Assembly: GCA_902495085.1 (NCBI GenBank)
Contig: CABUWA010000031.1
Location: 1 to 15,597, forward strand
Length of the DNA: 15,597 bases
Source: an uncultured Collinsella sp.
GTDB lineage: Bacteria; Actinomycetota; Coriobacteriia; Coriobacteriales; Coriobacteriaceae
Direction: 5' to 3'
Shown one piece after another: positions 1 through 6,369 of this stretch. The stretch's first letter is position 1. Every line of letters starts with the position of its first letter. The position numbers and the translations under genes were made by a program. The notes beneath the pieces are model-generated. The model was not told the origin of the DNA and did not search any database. It saw nothing but the letters and a program-made list of their open reading frames with translations.

Positions 1-1658
1 TCTCCGGCATGACCGGCACGGCACTTACCGAGGATGCCGAGTTCCGCGAGATTTACAAGCTGCCCGTCGAGGTCATCCCCTCCAACAAGCCCGTTCAGCG
101 TGTTGACCACGAGGACCTGGTGTACCGCACCATCCAGGCCAAGTACAACGCCGTTGCCGACGACGTCGAGCGCCGTCACGCCAAGGGCCAGCCGGTCCTG
201 GTGGGCACCGTCTCCATCGAAAGCTCTGAGAAGCTGTCGGCCGCCCTTACCAAGCGCGGCATCGCGCACGAGGTCCTCAACGCTAAGCATCACGAGCGCG
301 AGGCTCATATCGTTGCCCAGGCCGGACGCTACGGCGCCGTGACCATCGCTACCAACATGGCTGGTCGTGGTACCGACATCCTGCTGGGCGGCAACCCCGA
401 CGAGCTGGTGCGCGAGCGCCTTGAGTACGAGGGCCTGACCATGGAGGACGTGACGCCCGAGCAGCTCGAGCAGTTTAACGCTGAGGCCAAGGAGACCTGC
501 AAGGCCGAGCGCGAGCGCGTGCTTGCCGCCGGCGGCCTGACCGTCATCGGCACCGAGCGCCATGAGTCCCGTCGTATCGACAACCAGCTGCGCGGCCGCT
601 CCGGTCGTCAGGGCGATCCGGGCGAGACCCAGTTCTACCTGTCGCTCGAGGACGACCTCATGCGCCTGTTCGGCGGCGACAAGATGGACCGCGTCTCCAA
701 GATGATGGTCACGGCCGACATGGGCGACGACATGCCCATCCAGCACAAGATCATCTCCAAGGCCGTCGAGAGCGCCCAGCACAAGGTCGAGAGCATCAAC
801 TTCTCCATGCGTAAGAGCGTCCTTGAGTACGATGACGTCATGAACAAGCAGCGCCAGGTCATCTACGCCGAGCGTAACAAGATTCTGGATGGCAAGGACC
901 TGACCGACCACATCACCGAGGTCATGCACGACACCGTGTACCGCTGCGTGCAGGAGTTCTGCACCAAGGACAGTCACGATGGCGAGCGCGACCTGGAGGG
1001 CCTGCGCAAGTGGGTTGTGGAGCTCACCGGCCACATCGATACGCCGAAGTTCCCTGACGAGGATTATGAGGCCCTGGCTGCCGATGTCCTGGCTTACGTG
1101 GAGAAGTGCTACAACATGAAGGCCGAGCGCTTGGGTGAGGACCTGATGCGCGAGCTCAACACCCAGGTCATGCTGCGCGTCATCGATACCCGCTGGATGA
1201 ACTACCTGCAGGAGATGGACTACCTCAAGACCGGCATCGGCCTGCGCGGCTTTGGCCAGCGCGACCCGCTGGTTGAGTACAAGACCGAGGCCTACGGCGC
1301 GTTCCAGATACTCGTCGATACCATGTATGAGGATTACCTGCGCACGGTTCTGCGCATCGAGATTAAGGCTGCCCCGCGTGCCGTGGAGCACAAGGAGGAG
1401 CCCGCGCTCGAGGGTGCGCGCTTCTCCGGTCCTGCCGAGGTCGATGGTGACAACGGCGACTCGGTGCTGCGCAAGCAGGCACAGGTGCAGGCCCGCACGG
1501 CTGTCCAGGGTGGTCCGGCTGCCGTCAACAACGGTGGCAAGGTGACCACCTATCGCAAGTCCGAGAGCGACGATCCGTACGTCAACGTGGGCCGCAACGA
1601 CCCGTGCCCCTGCGGTAGCGGCAAGAAGTTTAAGTACTGCCACGGCAGGAATCGTTAA
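1..1658 (+). CDS. secA: Preprotein translocase ATPase SecA (3' part, N-terminus outside window)
   Basis: SecA is the cytoplasmic motor that binds the SecYEG channel and uses ATP to push unfolded precursor proteins across the membrane. The reading frame is open from base 3 and enters at the conserved SGMTGTA motif, so about 551 C-terminal residues are visible and the first nucleotide-binding domain lies upstream. Seen here are the rest of the second ATPase domain, with TNMAGRGTDI (about residues 116-125 of the visible part) and the arginine-rich ERHESRRIDNQLRGRSGRQG region, then the helical scaffold and wing region. A linker rich in Ala, Gly, Val and Gln leads to a C-terminal zinc-binding tail, NDPCPCGSGKKFKYCHG, with the CxC...CH pattern that binds SecB or ribosomes in other species. 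The stop TAA overlaps the prfB start (TAATG), implying coupled translation. secA next to prfB is a common Gram-positive arrangement. Identification is very secure. Confidence 0.98.
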   Translation, partial: SGMTGTALTEDAEFREIYKLPVEVIPSNKPVQRVDHEDLVYRTIQAKYNAVADDVERRHAKGQPVLVGTVSIESSEKLSAALTKRGIAHEVLNAKHHEREAHIVAQAGRYGAVTIATNMAGRGTDILLGGNPDELVRERLEYEGLTMEDVTPEQLEQFNAEAKETCKAERERVLAAGGLTVIGTERHESRRIDNQLRGRSGRQGDPGETQFYLSLEDDLMRLFGGDKMDRVSKMMVTADMGDDMPIQHKIISKAVESAQHKVESINFSMRKSVLEYDDVMNKQRQVIYAERNKILDGKDLTDHITEVMHDTVYRCVQEFCTKDSHDGERDLEGLRKWVVELTGHIDTPKFPDEDYEALAADVLAYVEKCYNMKAERLGEDLMRELNTQVMLRVIDTRWMNYLQEMDYLKTGIGLRGFGQRDPLVEYKTEAYGAFQILVDTMYEDYLRTVLRIEIKAAPRAVEHKEEPALEGARFSGPAEVDGDNGDSVLRKQAQVQARTAVQGGPAAVNNGGKVTTYRKSESDDPYVNVGRNDPCPCGSGKKFKYCHGRNR

Positions 1659-2806
1659 TGGCTGAGGCTTTAGAGGTAACGCCCGCCGAGCTGGACGCGT
1701 TCGCGGACCGGCTCGGTGAGGTCGAGTCGTATCTCCACCTGGACGAGAAGCGTACCCGCGTGACCGAGCTCGAGGCCAAAAGTGTTGCCCCTGGCTTTTG
1801 GGATGACGCCGACGCCGCCCGTGCCACCATGGAAGAGATCGCGCGCACCAAGGAAGATATCGCTGCCGTGGACACCGCGCGCGGCGAGCTTTCCGATGCC
1901 CGCGCCGCGCTGGAGCTTGCCGAGGAGATGGGGGATGACCCCGACGCCGCCGCCCTTCGCGAGGAGGCTGCAGCTACGGCTGAGCGCCTGGCCCGTGCCA
2001 TCGATGAGCTTGAGCTTTCGAGCTGGTTTACCGGTGAGTTCGATCACGGCGATGCCATCGTGACCATCAAGCCCGGACAGGGTGGTCTGGAGGCCCAGGA
2101 CTGGACCTTCATGCTCTTTAAGATGTACATGAAGTACTGCCAGCGTCGCGGCTGGAAGGTCACCATCAACGACTGTCCCGCGGCCGAGGTCATCGGCATC
2201 GACCGCGCGACCTTTACCGTCGAGGGCAAGGACGCATTTGGCATGCTGCGCGCCGAGGCCGGCGTCCACCGTCTGGTGCGCATTAGCCCCACCGACGACA
2301 AGAAGCGCCGCCAGACCACGTTTGCCGGCGTCGAGGTCATCCCCGTGCTACCCGATGATATCGACATCGAGATCAGTCCTGATGACATCCGCGTGGACGT
2401 GTACCACGCGAGCGGCCCGGGCGGTCAGGGCGTCAACACCACCGACTCCGCCGTGCGCGTGACGCATTTCCCCAGCGGCATTGTGGTCACCTGCCAAAAC
2501 GAGCGCAGCCAGATCCAGAACAAGGCCGCGTGCATGCAGATCCTCAAGGCTCGCCTGTACGAGATTGAGCTCGAGAAGCGCGCCGAGGCCCTGGATGAGA
2601 TTCGTGGACCCAAGACCACGATCGGCTTTGGCAACCAGATTCGCAGCTACGTGCTCTACCCGTATCAGATGGTTAAGGACCTACGCACGGGCGTGGAGAC
2701 CAGCAATGTCGAGGCAGTTCTTGACGATGGCGACCTGGACCCGTTTGTTATTGGCTACCATCGCTGGGCGACCGGCAACGCCGATGCAGAAGGCTCGGAG
2801 GTCTAA
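1658..2806 (+). CDS. prfB: Peptide chain release factor 2 (RF2), without programmed frameshift, SPT variant
   Basis: Class I release factor that recognises stop codons in the ribosomal A site and triggers peptide release; RF2 normally reads UAA and UGA. The 382-residue length is typical. The N-terminal helical domain covers about residues 1-120. The peptidyl-transferase motif is GPGGQGVN, with GGQ at 255-257. The codon-recognition tripeptide, SPF in typical RF2, is SPT here (S210-P211-T212; AGC CCC ACC at 2285-2293), followed by RRQT. It is RF2 rather than RF1 because the Ser-Pro context GVHRLVRIS, the RRQTTF segment and the GPGGQ-VNTTDSAVR block match RF2; RF1 would have Pro-x-Thr. No in-frame TGA interrupts the region of the usual frameshift (Y25-L26-H27 is continuous), so the RF2 autoregulatory +1 frameshift is absent. 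The start ATG overlaps the secA stop, with GGCAGGA upstream as a modest ribosome site. The stop codon is TAA. Confidence 0.96.
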   Translation: MAEALEVTPAELDAFADRLGEVESYLHLDEKRTRVTELEAKSVAPGFWDDADAARATMEEIARTKEDIAAVDTARGELSDARAALELAEEMGDDPDAAALREEAAATAERLARAIDELELSSWFTGEFDHGDAIVTIKPGQGGLEAQDWTFMLFKMYMKYCQRRGWKVTINDCPAAEVIGIDRATFTVEGKDAFGMLRAEAGVHRLVRISPTDDKKRRQTTFAGVEVIPVLPDDIDIEISPDDIRVDVYHASGPGGQGVNTTDSAVRVTHFPSGIVVTCQNERSQIQNKAACMQILKARLYEIELEKRAEALDEIRGPKTTIGFGNQIRSYVLYPYQMVKDLRTGVETSNVEAVLDDGDLDPFVIGYHRWATGNADAEGSEV

Positions 2807-2863
2807 AACATCGGGCGGCTTCAAGCCGATGCCAAGCCTAACGGTTGGACGGGTTTGTATCCA

Positions 2864-2895
2864 GAACAAACCCTGCGCAGGGGTGGTTTTTGTTC
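2864..2895 (+). terminator. Hairpin terminator downstream of prfB
   Basis: GAACAAACC and GGTTTTTGTTC form the outer arms, with the palindrome CCCTGCGCAGGG nested inside and a T-rich right arm. Located 58 bases past the prfB stop, it fits a Rho-independent terminator for the secA-prfB unit and could work in both directions. A second small palindrome (CGGCTTCAAGCCG, about 2816-2828) lies just before it. Confidence 0.6.
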
Positions 2896-2905
2896 GGCGA
2901 ATCGG

Positions 2906-2911
2906 TAGAAT
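2906..2911 (+). promoter_or_regulatory. Candidate -10 element for yitT
   Basis: TAGAAT lies 61 bases before the yitT ATG and resembles the -10 hexamer TAGACT seen upstream of rnr. No convincing -35 sits 16-18 bases upstream, so this is weak. Initiation from here would place the hairpin at 2932-2959 in the leader RNA. Confidence 0.3.
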
Positions 2912-2931
2912 CGAATACAGCAAGAAGTTCA

Positions 2932-2959
2932 AAGCGCATCCGTTTGGGTGCGCTTTTTT
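2932..2959 (+). terminator. Terminator-like hairpin inside the yitT leader (possible attenuator)
   Basis: AAGCGCATCC (2932-2941) pairs with GGGTGCGCTT (2946-2955), ten pairs with one G-T wobble and a GTTT loop, followed by T residues up to 2959. It has the classic shape of a Rho-independent terminator but ends only 12 bases before the yitT start codon, with the ribosome site at 2961-2967. Transcripts carrying the yitT ribosome site are therefore expected to contain it. It could be a second terminator for prfB with yitT expressed by read-through, or a regulated attenuator. Confidence 0.6.
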
Positions 2960-2971
2960 GAGGGAGGCAGC

Positions 2972-3862
2972 ATGGCATATCGTCTGGACATCAAGCGCAT
3001 TCTTTCGATGAACTTCTTTCACGACCTGCCCCAGATCATGTTGGGGTGTGCCTTGGCCGCCATCGCGACCGACTTGTTTTTGATTCCCAACGGTCTTGCC
3101 GCCGGTGGCGTTACGGGCCTTGCGACTATTATCCAGGCTGTCGGCGCGGCGCGAGGCGTGTCGCTTCCCGTCGGTATCCAGACCATCGTGATGAACGCCT
3201 TGCTGTTGTTGGTCGTTATGCGCGAGGGTGGCATGTTCTACGTGGTGCAGACCGCGACGGGCTTTGTGCTGCTGGGCTTCTTTACCGATCTGTTCGCCCC
3301 GTTTGTAGCACCTCTGGCGGATGCGGACCTGATGCTCCCTGCCATGTGGGGCGGCATTATTACGGGCATCGGTTACGGCATGGTGTTGCGCGCCGGCGCC
3401 AACACCGGCGGCTCGGACACGATTGGCCAAATCATCTCGCGTAACACCTCGCTGCCGGTGGGCTCGACCGTCATGGCGATCGATGTTGCCGTATGCGCGC
3501 TGTCGGCTCCGGTCTTTTCAATCGAAAACGCACTATATGCAGGCCTTTCGATGGTCATTAGCGGCTACGTGATCGATGCCGTGGTCGATGGTGGCAACAA
3601 ACGCCGTATGGTACTCATCATCTCGGACAAGTTCCCTGATATCGCTGCCGATATCATGTATGGCCTGGGTCGTGGTTGTACCAAGTTTAAGGCGACTGGC
3701 ATGTATTCGGGTGCCGAGAAGCCGGTGATTATGGTCATCGTGAGCCGTCGAGAGCTCAATACCCTCAAGACGATCGTGCGCGAGCGCGATCCTCACGCCA
3801 TTGTGACGGTCGCTGACGTTACGGAAGCCTTCGGCGAGGGATTCAAGGACATTAGCGCGTAG
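2972..3862 (+). CDS. YitT/DUF2179 family membrane protein
   Basis: A 296-residue integral membrane protein of the YitT family, widespread in Gram-positives and of unsettled function (some members have been linked to transport). The N-terminal part has about five to six hydrophobic segments between residues 20 and 205, including the family-typical LIPNGLAAGGVTGLA (about 37-51) and GANTGGSDTIGQII (about 142-155). The last 80-90 residues form the soluble DUF2179 domain, with GRGCTKFKATGMYSG (about 233-247) and a basic, charged end. The ATG at 2972 is chosen because AGGGAGG stands just upstream (2961-2967); the upstream in-frame GTG at 2948 lies inside the hairpin and would add only eight unlikely residues. 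It stands as a single gene between prfB and the transketolase genes, with stop TAG. The family assignment is firm; the substrate is unknown. Confidence 0.9.
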   Translation: MAYRLDIKRILSMNFFHDLPQIMLGCALAAIATDLFLIPNGLAAGGVTGLATIIQAVGAARGVSLPVGIQTIVMNALLLLVVMREGGMFYVVQTATGFVLLGFFTDLFAPFVAPLADADLMLPAMWGGIITGIGYGMVLRAGANTGGSDTIGQIISRNTSLPVGSTVMAIDVAVCALSAPVFSIENALYAGLSMVISGYVIDAVVDGGNKRRMVLIISDKFPDIAADIMYGLGRGCTKFKATGMYSGAEKPVIMVIVSRRELNTLKTIVRERDPHAIVTVADVTEAFGEGFKDISA

Positions 3863-4070
3863 GGTCGACCGCGTTCCATCCAAAAGACGTTCACATTGAT
3901 AAACCGTTTCATCAGCGGTTCTGCCTGCTAAATTGTTCAAATAATGATAAAAACTCTGGTAAAGCCATCAGTTTCCAGCATAATGAATGACGTACGTGCA
4001 TTGCGGCTGTGTTGGGACTACCTTTCCGTGCCGTGCGCATTTTGTCTAATGAGGATGAAAGGAAGGCACA
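3863..4070. other. Intergenic region between yitT and transketolase genes
   Basis: This AT-richer 208-bp gap probably holds the transketolase promoter. A short inverted repeat, AACCG...CGGTT (3902-3906 and 3916-3920), is the only candidate terminator for yitT and lacks a T-tract. The ribosome site for the next gene is AAAGGAAGG at about 4058-4066. No small gene with a ribosome site was seen. Confidence 0.5.
3926..3934 (+). promoter_or_regulatory. Candidate extended -10 promoter for transketolase genes
   Basis: TGCTAAATT has the extended -10 form TGnTAnnnT and closely resembles TGCTAAAAT upstream of ftsE. No good -35 hexamer is visible. It would give a leader of about 130 nt before the ATG at 4071. 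This rests on pattern recognition only. Confidence 0.3.
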
Positions 4071-4901
4071 ATGAGCGACGAAGAGCTCAAAAAGGTTGCC
4101 AACGAGGTAAGGAAGGGCATCGTCACCGGCGTGCACGCTGCCAAGTCCGGCCATCCGGGCGGTTCGCTCGGCGCTGCCGACATCATGACCTATCTGTACT
4201 TTGAGGAAATGAACGTCGACCCGGCCGATTCCCGCAAGGCCGACCGCGATCGCTTTGTGCTCTCCAAGGGCCATTGCGCTCCGGGCCTGTACGCCGTGCT
4301 CGCCGAGCGTGGGTTCTTCCCCAAGGAGGATCTCGAGACGCTGCGCCATATCGGCAGCCACCTGCAAGGTCATCCCAACATGAACGACACCCCGGGCGTC
4401 GATATGTCCACCGGCTCGCTCGGCCAGGGCATCTCCGCCGCCGTGGGCATGGCGGTTGCCGCCAAGCACTGGGGCGATACTTACCGCACGTACGCCCTGC
4501 TGGGTGATGGCGAGAGCGAGGAGGGCCAGGTCTGGGAGGCAGCCATGTTTGCCGGCAACCAGCAGCTCGATAACCTCTGCGTGATCGTCGACCACAACGG
4601 CCTGCAGATCGACGGCCCCGTCGAGGAGGTCAACGACCCCATGCCGCTCGCCGACAAGTTCCGCGCCTTTAAGTTCCACGTGGTGGAGCTTGCCGACGGC
4701 AACGATTTCGATCAGATCCGCGCCGCCTTTGCCGAGGCCCGCGCCACCAAGGGTCAGCCGACCGCCATCATCGCCGAGACCATGAAGGGCAAGGGCGTTT
4801 CCTTTATGGAGAACCAGGTTGGTTGGCACGGCAAGGCCCCCAACGATGAACAGTTTGAGCAGGCCATGGCAGAGCTCACGGCCGCCGGAGAGGAGCTCTA
4901 G
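4071..4901 (+). CDS. Transketolase, N-terminal (pyrophosphate-binding) subunit
   Basis: Transketolase moves two-carbon ketol units between sugar phosphates in the non-oxidative pentose phosphate pathway, using thiamine diphosphate (TPP). This 276-residue protein matches only the N-terminal third to half of a fused transketolase (about 660 residues). It carries the TPP-binding elements: KSGHPGGSLGAADI (25-38, with H28), SKGHCAPGLY (65-74, with H68), DMSTGSLGQG (111-120) and the metal-diphosphate motif GDGESEEGQ...DHN (145-176). The split architecture, with a separate C-terminal partner, is common in anaerobes, archaea and several Gram-positives. The start ATG follows AAAGGAAGG at suitable spacing. 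The stop TAG is one base before the partner start, so translation is almost certainly coupled and the subunits are made together. A different TPP-dependent ketol transferase remains possible, but the motifs favour transketolase. Confidence 0.94.
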   Translation: MSDEELKKVANEVRKGIVTGVHAAKSGHPGGSLGAADIMTYLYFEEMNVDPADSRKADRDRFVLSKGHCAPGLYAVLAERGFFPKEDLETLRHIGSHLQGHPNMNDTPGVDMSTGSLGQGISAAVGMAVAAKHWGDTYRTYALLGDGESEEGQVWEAAMFAGNQQLDNLCVIVDHNGLQIDGPVEEVNDPMPLADKFRAFKFHVVELADGNDFDQIRAAFAEARATKGQPTAIIAETMKGKGVSFMENQVGWHGKAPNDEQFEQAMAELTAAGEEL

Positions 4902-4902
4902 G

Positions 4903-5844
4903 ATGGCAGACGTCAAGAAAATCGCCACGCGCGTAAGCTACGGCGAGGCCCTCGTCGAGCTCGCCAACGAGCACGATGACTTTGTGGTCCTCGACGCCGA
5001 CCTGGCCGCCGCCACGCAGACCGGCAAGTTCAAGGCCGCCTGCCCCGACCGCTTCTTCGACGTGGGTATCGCCGAGAGCAACCTGATGGGCGTCGCCGCC
5101 GGTATCGCGACCACCGGCCGCGTTGCCTTCGCGAGCACCTTTGCCATGTTCGCAGCCGGCCGCGCTTTTGAGCAGGTCCGTAACTCCATCGGCTACCCGC
5201 ACCTCAACGTTAAGATTGGTGCCACGCACGCCGGTATCTCGGTGGGCGAGGATGGTGCCACGCACCAGTGCTGCGAGGATATCGCCCTCATGCGCGTCAT
5301 CCCCGGCATGACTGTGATCGTTCCTGCCGACGACGTCGAGGCCCGCGCCGTGACGCGCGCCGCCTACGAGTGCGACGGTCCGGTGTACATGCGCTTCGCT
5401 CGTTTGGCCTCGCCGGTTATCAACGACCCCGAGACCTACAACTTCGAGTTGGGTAAGGGCATTGTCATGCGCGAGGGCGCCGACGCCACCATCATCGCCT
5501 GCGGCCTGATGGTCGGCGAGGCTCTCGAGGCCGCCGAGCAGCTCGCTGCCGAGGGCATCGACGCCGAGGTCATCAACATGCACACCATCAAGCCCATCGA
5601 TGCCGACCTGATCGTCAAGAGCGCCACCAAGACCGGCCACGTCGTGACCGTCGAGGAGCATTCTGTAATCGGTGGCCTGGGCAGCGCCGTTGCCGACGTC
5701 CTGTGCGAGCAGTGCCCGACGCCCCTCAAGAAGATCGGCGTCAACGACACCTTTGGCGAGTCCGGCCCGGGTGCCGAGCTCTTGCACAAGTATGGCCTGG
5801 ACGCCGCCAACATCGTGGCGACCACCAAGGAGTTCTTGGCCTAG
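4903..5844 (+). CDS. Transketolase, C-terminal (pyrimidine-binding) subunit
   Basis: This 313-residue partner supplies the pyrimidine-binding and C-terminal domains, completing the active site at the subunit interface. The key motif is FFDVGIAESNLMGVAAGIA (51-69), in which E58 corresponds to the catalytic glutamate that activates TPP. STFAMFAAGRAFEQVRNSI and the THAGISVGEDGATHQ stretch (substrate phosphate-binding histidines) follow. From about residue 190 a transketolase C-terminal domain is recognisable (GLMVGEALEAAEQL, then VVTVEEHSVIGGLGSAV). The start ATG at 4903 is preferred over in-frame upstream starts because it begins the conserved protein directly after the TAG of the first subunit, with GGAGAGGAG upstream inside that gene. 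It ends with TAG followed by a strong terminator, so the two genes form a bicistronic unit. Confidence 0.94.
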   Translation: MADVKKIATRVSYGEALVELANEHDDFVVLDADLAAATQTGKFKAACPDRFFDVGIAESNLMGVAAGIATTGRVAFASTFAMFAAGRAFEQVRNSIGYPHLNVKIGATHAGISVGEDGATHQCCEDIALMRVIPGMTVIVPADDVEARAVTRAAYECDGPVYMRFARLASPVINDPETYNFELGKGIVMREGADATIIACGLMVGEALEAAEQLAAEGIDAEVINMHTIKPIDADLIVKSATKTGHVVTVEEHSVIGGLGSAVADVLCEQCPTPLKKIGVNDTFGESGPGAELLHKYGLDAANIVATTKEFLA

Positions 5845-5863
5845 GACAAGACGGATTTCATGG

Positions 5864-5907
5864 ACTGCTTCGTCAGAACTATAAAACTGTTTCGCCAGTA
5901 CTATGGA
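5864..5907. repeat. Degenerate 22-bp tandem repeat, with a third partial copy downstream
   Basis: ACTGCTTCGTCAGAACTAT (from 5864) is followed exactly 22 bases later by ACTGTTTCGCCAGTACTAT (from 5886), 16 of 19 positions identical. A third related copy, ACTGTTTTGCCAG, occurs at 5966-5978 inside the 66-bp palindrome. It lies between the transketolase stop and its terminator. No function can be assigned. Confidence 0.55.
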
Positions 5908-5915
5908 AACCCGGC

Positions 5916-5946
5916 AGGGGCGCTCTCTTGGAGAGCGCCCCTGTTT
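5916..5946 (+). terminator. Rho-independent terminator of the transketolase unit
   Basis: AGGGGCGCTCTC (5916-5927) and GAGAGCGCCCCT (5931-5942) form a perfect 12-bp stem with a 3-base TTG loop, followed by GTTTC. It is strong and GC-rich, 72 bases after the transketolase stop. Confidence 0.8.
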
Positions 5947-5947
5947 C

Positions 5948-6013
5948 AGTTGCGGTGAAATAAGGACTGTTTTGCCAGCTTAAAGGCTCAACAGTCCCTA
6001 TTTCACCGCAACT
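5948..6013. repeat. 66-bp palindromic element with 24-bp arms
   Basis: The left arm is 5948-5971, beginning AGTTGCGGTGAAATA and ending GGACTGTT; the right arm is 5990-6013, beginning AACAGTCC and ending TATTTCACCGCAACT. The 24-bp arms are complementary except for one position, with an 18-base centre. It starts immediately after the transketolase terminator and has no T-tract of its own. The symmetry suggests a repetitive extragenic palindrome or a miniature mobile element. Confidence 0.75.
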
Positions 6014-6142
6014 CATGAAGACGCCCCTCAAGCACGGTCCCATCAGGGAAAAGGGCATATATCGACAAAGCGCAATTCAGACCCTTCCAGCGTTGTATAT
6101 GCAGCACCCCAAGATAAACGCGGCGACCCCTTAGTTATCGCA
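6014..6142. other. Non-coding spacer between two palindromes
   Basis: Nothing convincing is seen in this 129-bp stretch. A 39-codon open frame (6015-6134, ending TAG) has no ribosome site, begins next to the palindrome arm and matches no family I recognise. Confidence 0.4.
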
Positions 6143-6265
6143 GGCCGGGCACAGGGTTACTCTCCAAATCTTTCCGCAGGACGGAGGAGCCCCTGCCGCG
6201 CGAAGCGCGCAGCGGGGGCTCCGACATGTCCGAGGACGATTTGGAGAGTAACCCTGTGCCCGGCC
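6143..6265. repeat. 123-bp palindromic element with perfect 28-bp terminal inverted repeats
   Basis: The left arm at 6143-6170 starts GGCCGGGCACAGGG and ends CTCTCCAAATC. The right arm at 6238-6265 is its exact reverse complement, 28 of 28. The 67-base centre folds as well: GGAGCCCC (6186-6193) pairs with GGGGCTCC (6215-6222), and CGCGC/GCGCG closes on a GAA loop (6197-6209). The whole element could form one extended cruciform or RNA hairpin. There is no T-tract, transposase or obvious target-site duplication. It may be a MITE-like or REP-like repeat, or a structured RNA; which cannot be told from one copy. Confidence 0.8.
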
Positions 6266-6315
6266 GACGGGATCCCTAAGCACGCCATGCTTCTTATGTG
6301 CAGCAAAGCTAATAC

Positions 6316-6324
6316 TGCTAAAAT
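6316..6324 (+). promoter_or_regulatory. Candidate extended -10 promoter for ftsEX
   Basis: TGCTAAAAT is an extended -10 (TGn followed by TAAAAT at 6319-6324), 45 bases before the ftsE GTG. No recognisable -35 is at normal spacing. It lies about 50 bases downstream of the 123-bp palindrome. Confidence 0.45.
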
Positions 6325-6369
6325 ACAAAGCGCTCATGTAGTTTAAACGCACGACGATAAGGAGCACCA

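Noticed and set aside
1658..2806. Reassigning prfB as RF1 because of the Thr in the recognition tripeptide
   Set aside because: The Ser-Pro pair, the RRQTTF segment and the rest of the sequence follow RF2, and RF1 would show Pro-x-Thr with different flanks.
3912..4928. 338-codon - strand frame opposite the transketolase N subunit
   Set aside because: Shadow of a well-supported gene; composition rich in Leu, Gly and His with no motif or ribosome site.
4876..5787. 303-codon - strand frame opposite the transketolase C subunit
   Set aside because: Shadow frame with Gly/Asp/Val-rich sequence and no family resemblance.
6015..6134. 39-codon + strand frame between the two palindromes
   Set aside because: No ribosome site, no similarity that I recognise, and it starts at the edge of a repeat arm.
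6171..6237. Phase-variable invertible promoter between the 28-bp inverted repeats
   Set aside because: The 67-base centre is itself mostly a GC-rich hairpin and contains no promoter-like sequence, so inversion would change little.
5948..6265. CRISPR array or CRISPR-like repeats
   Set aside because: The repeats are inverted pairs of different sequence, not regularly spaced direct repeats, and there is no cas gene.
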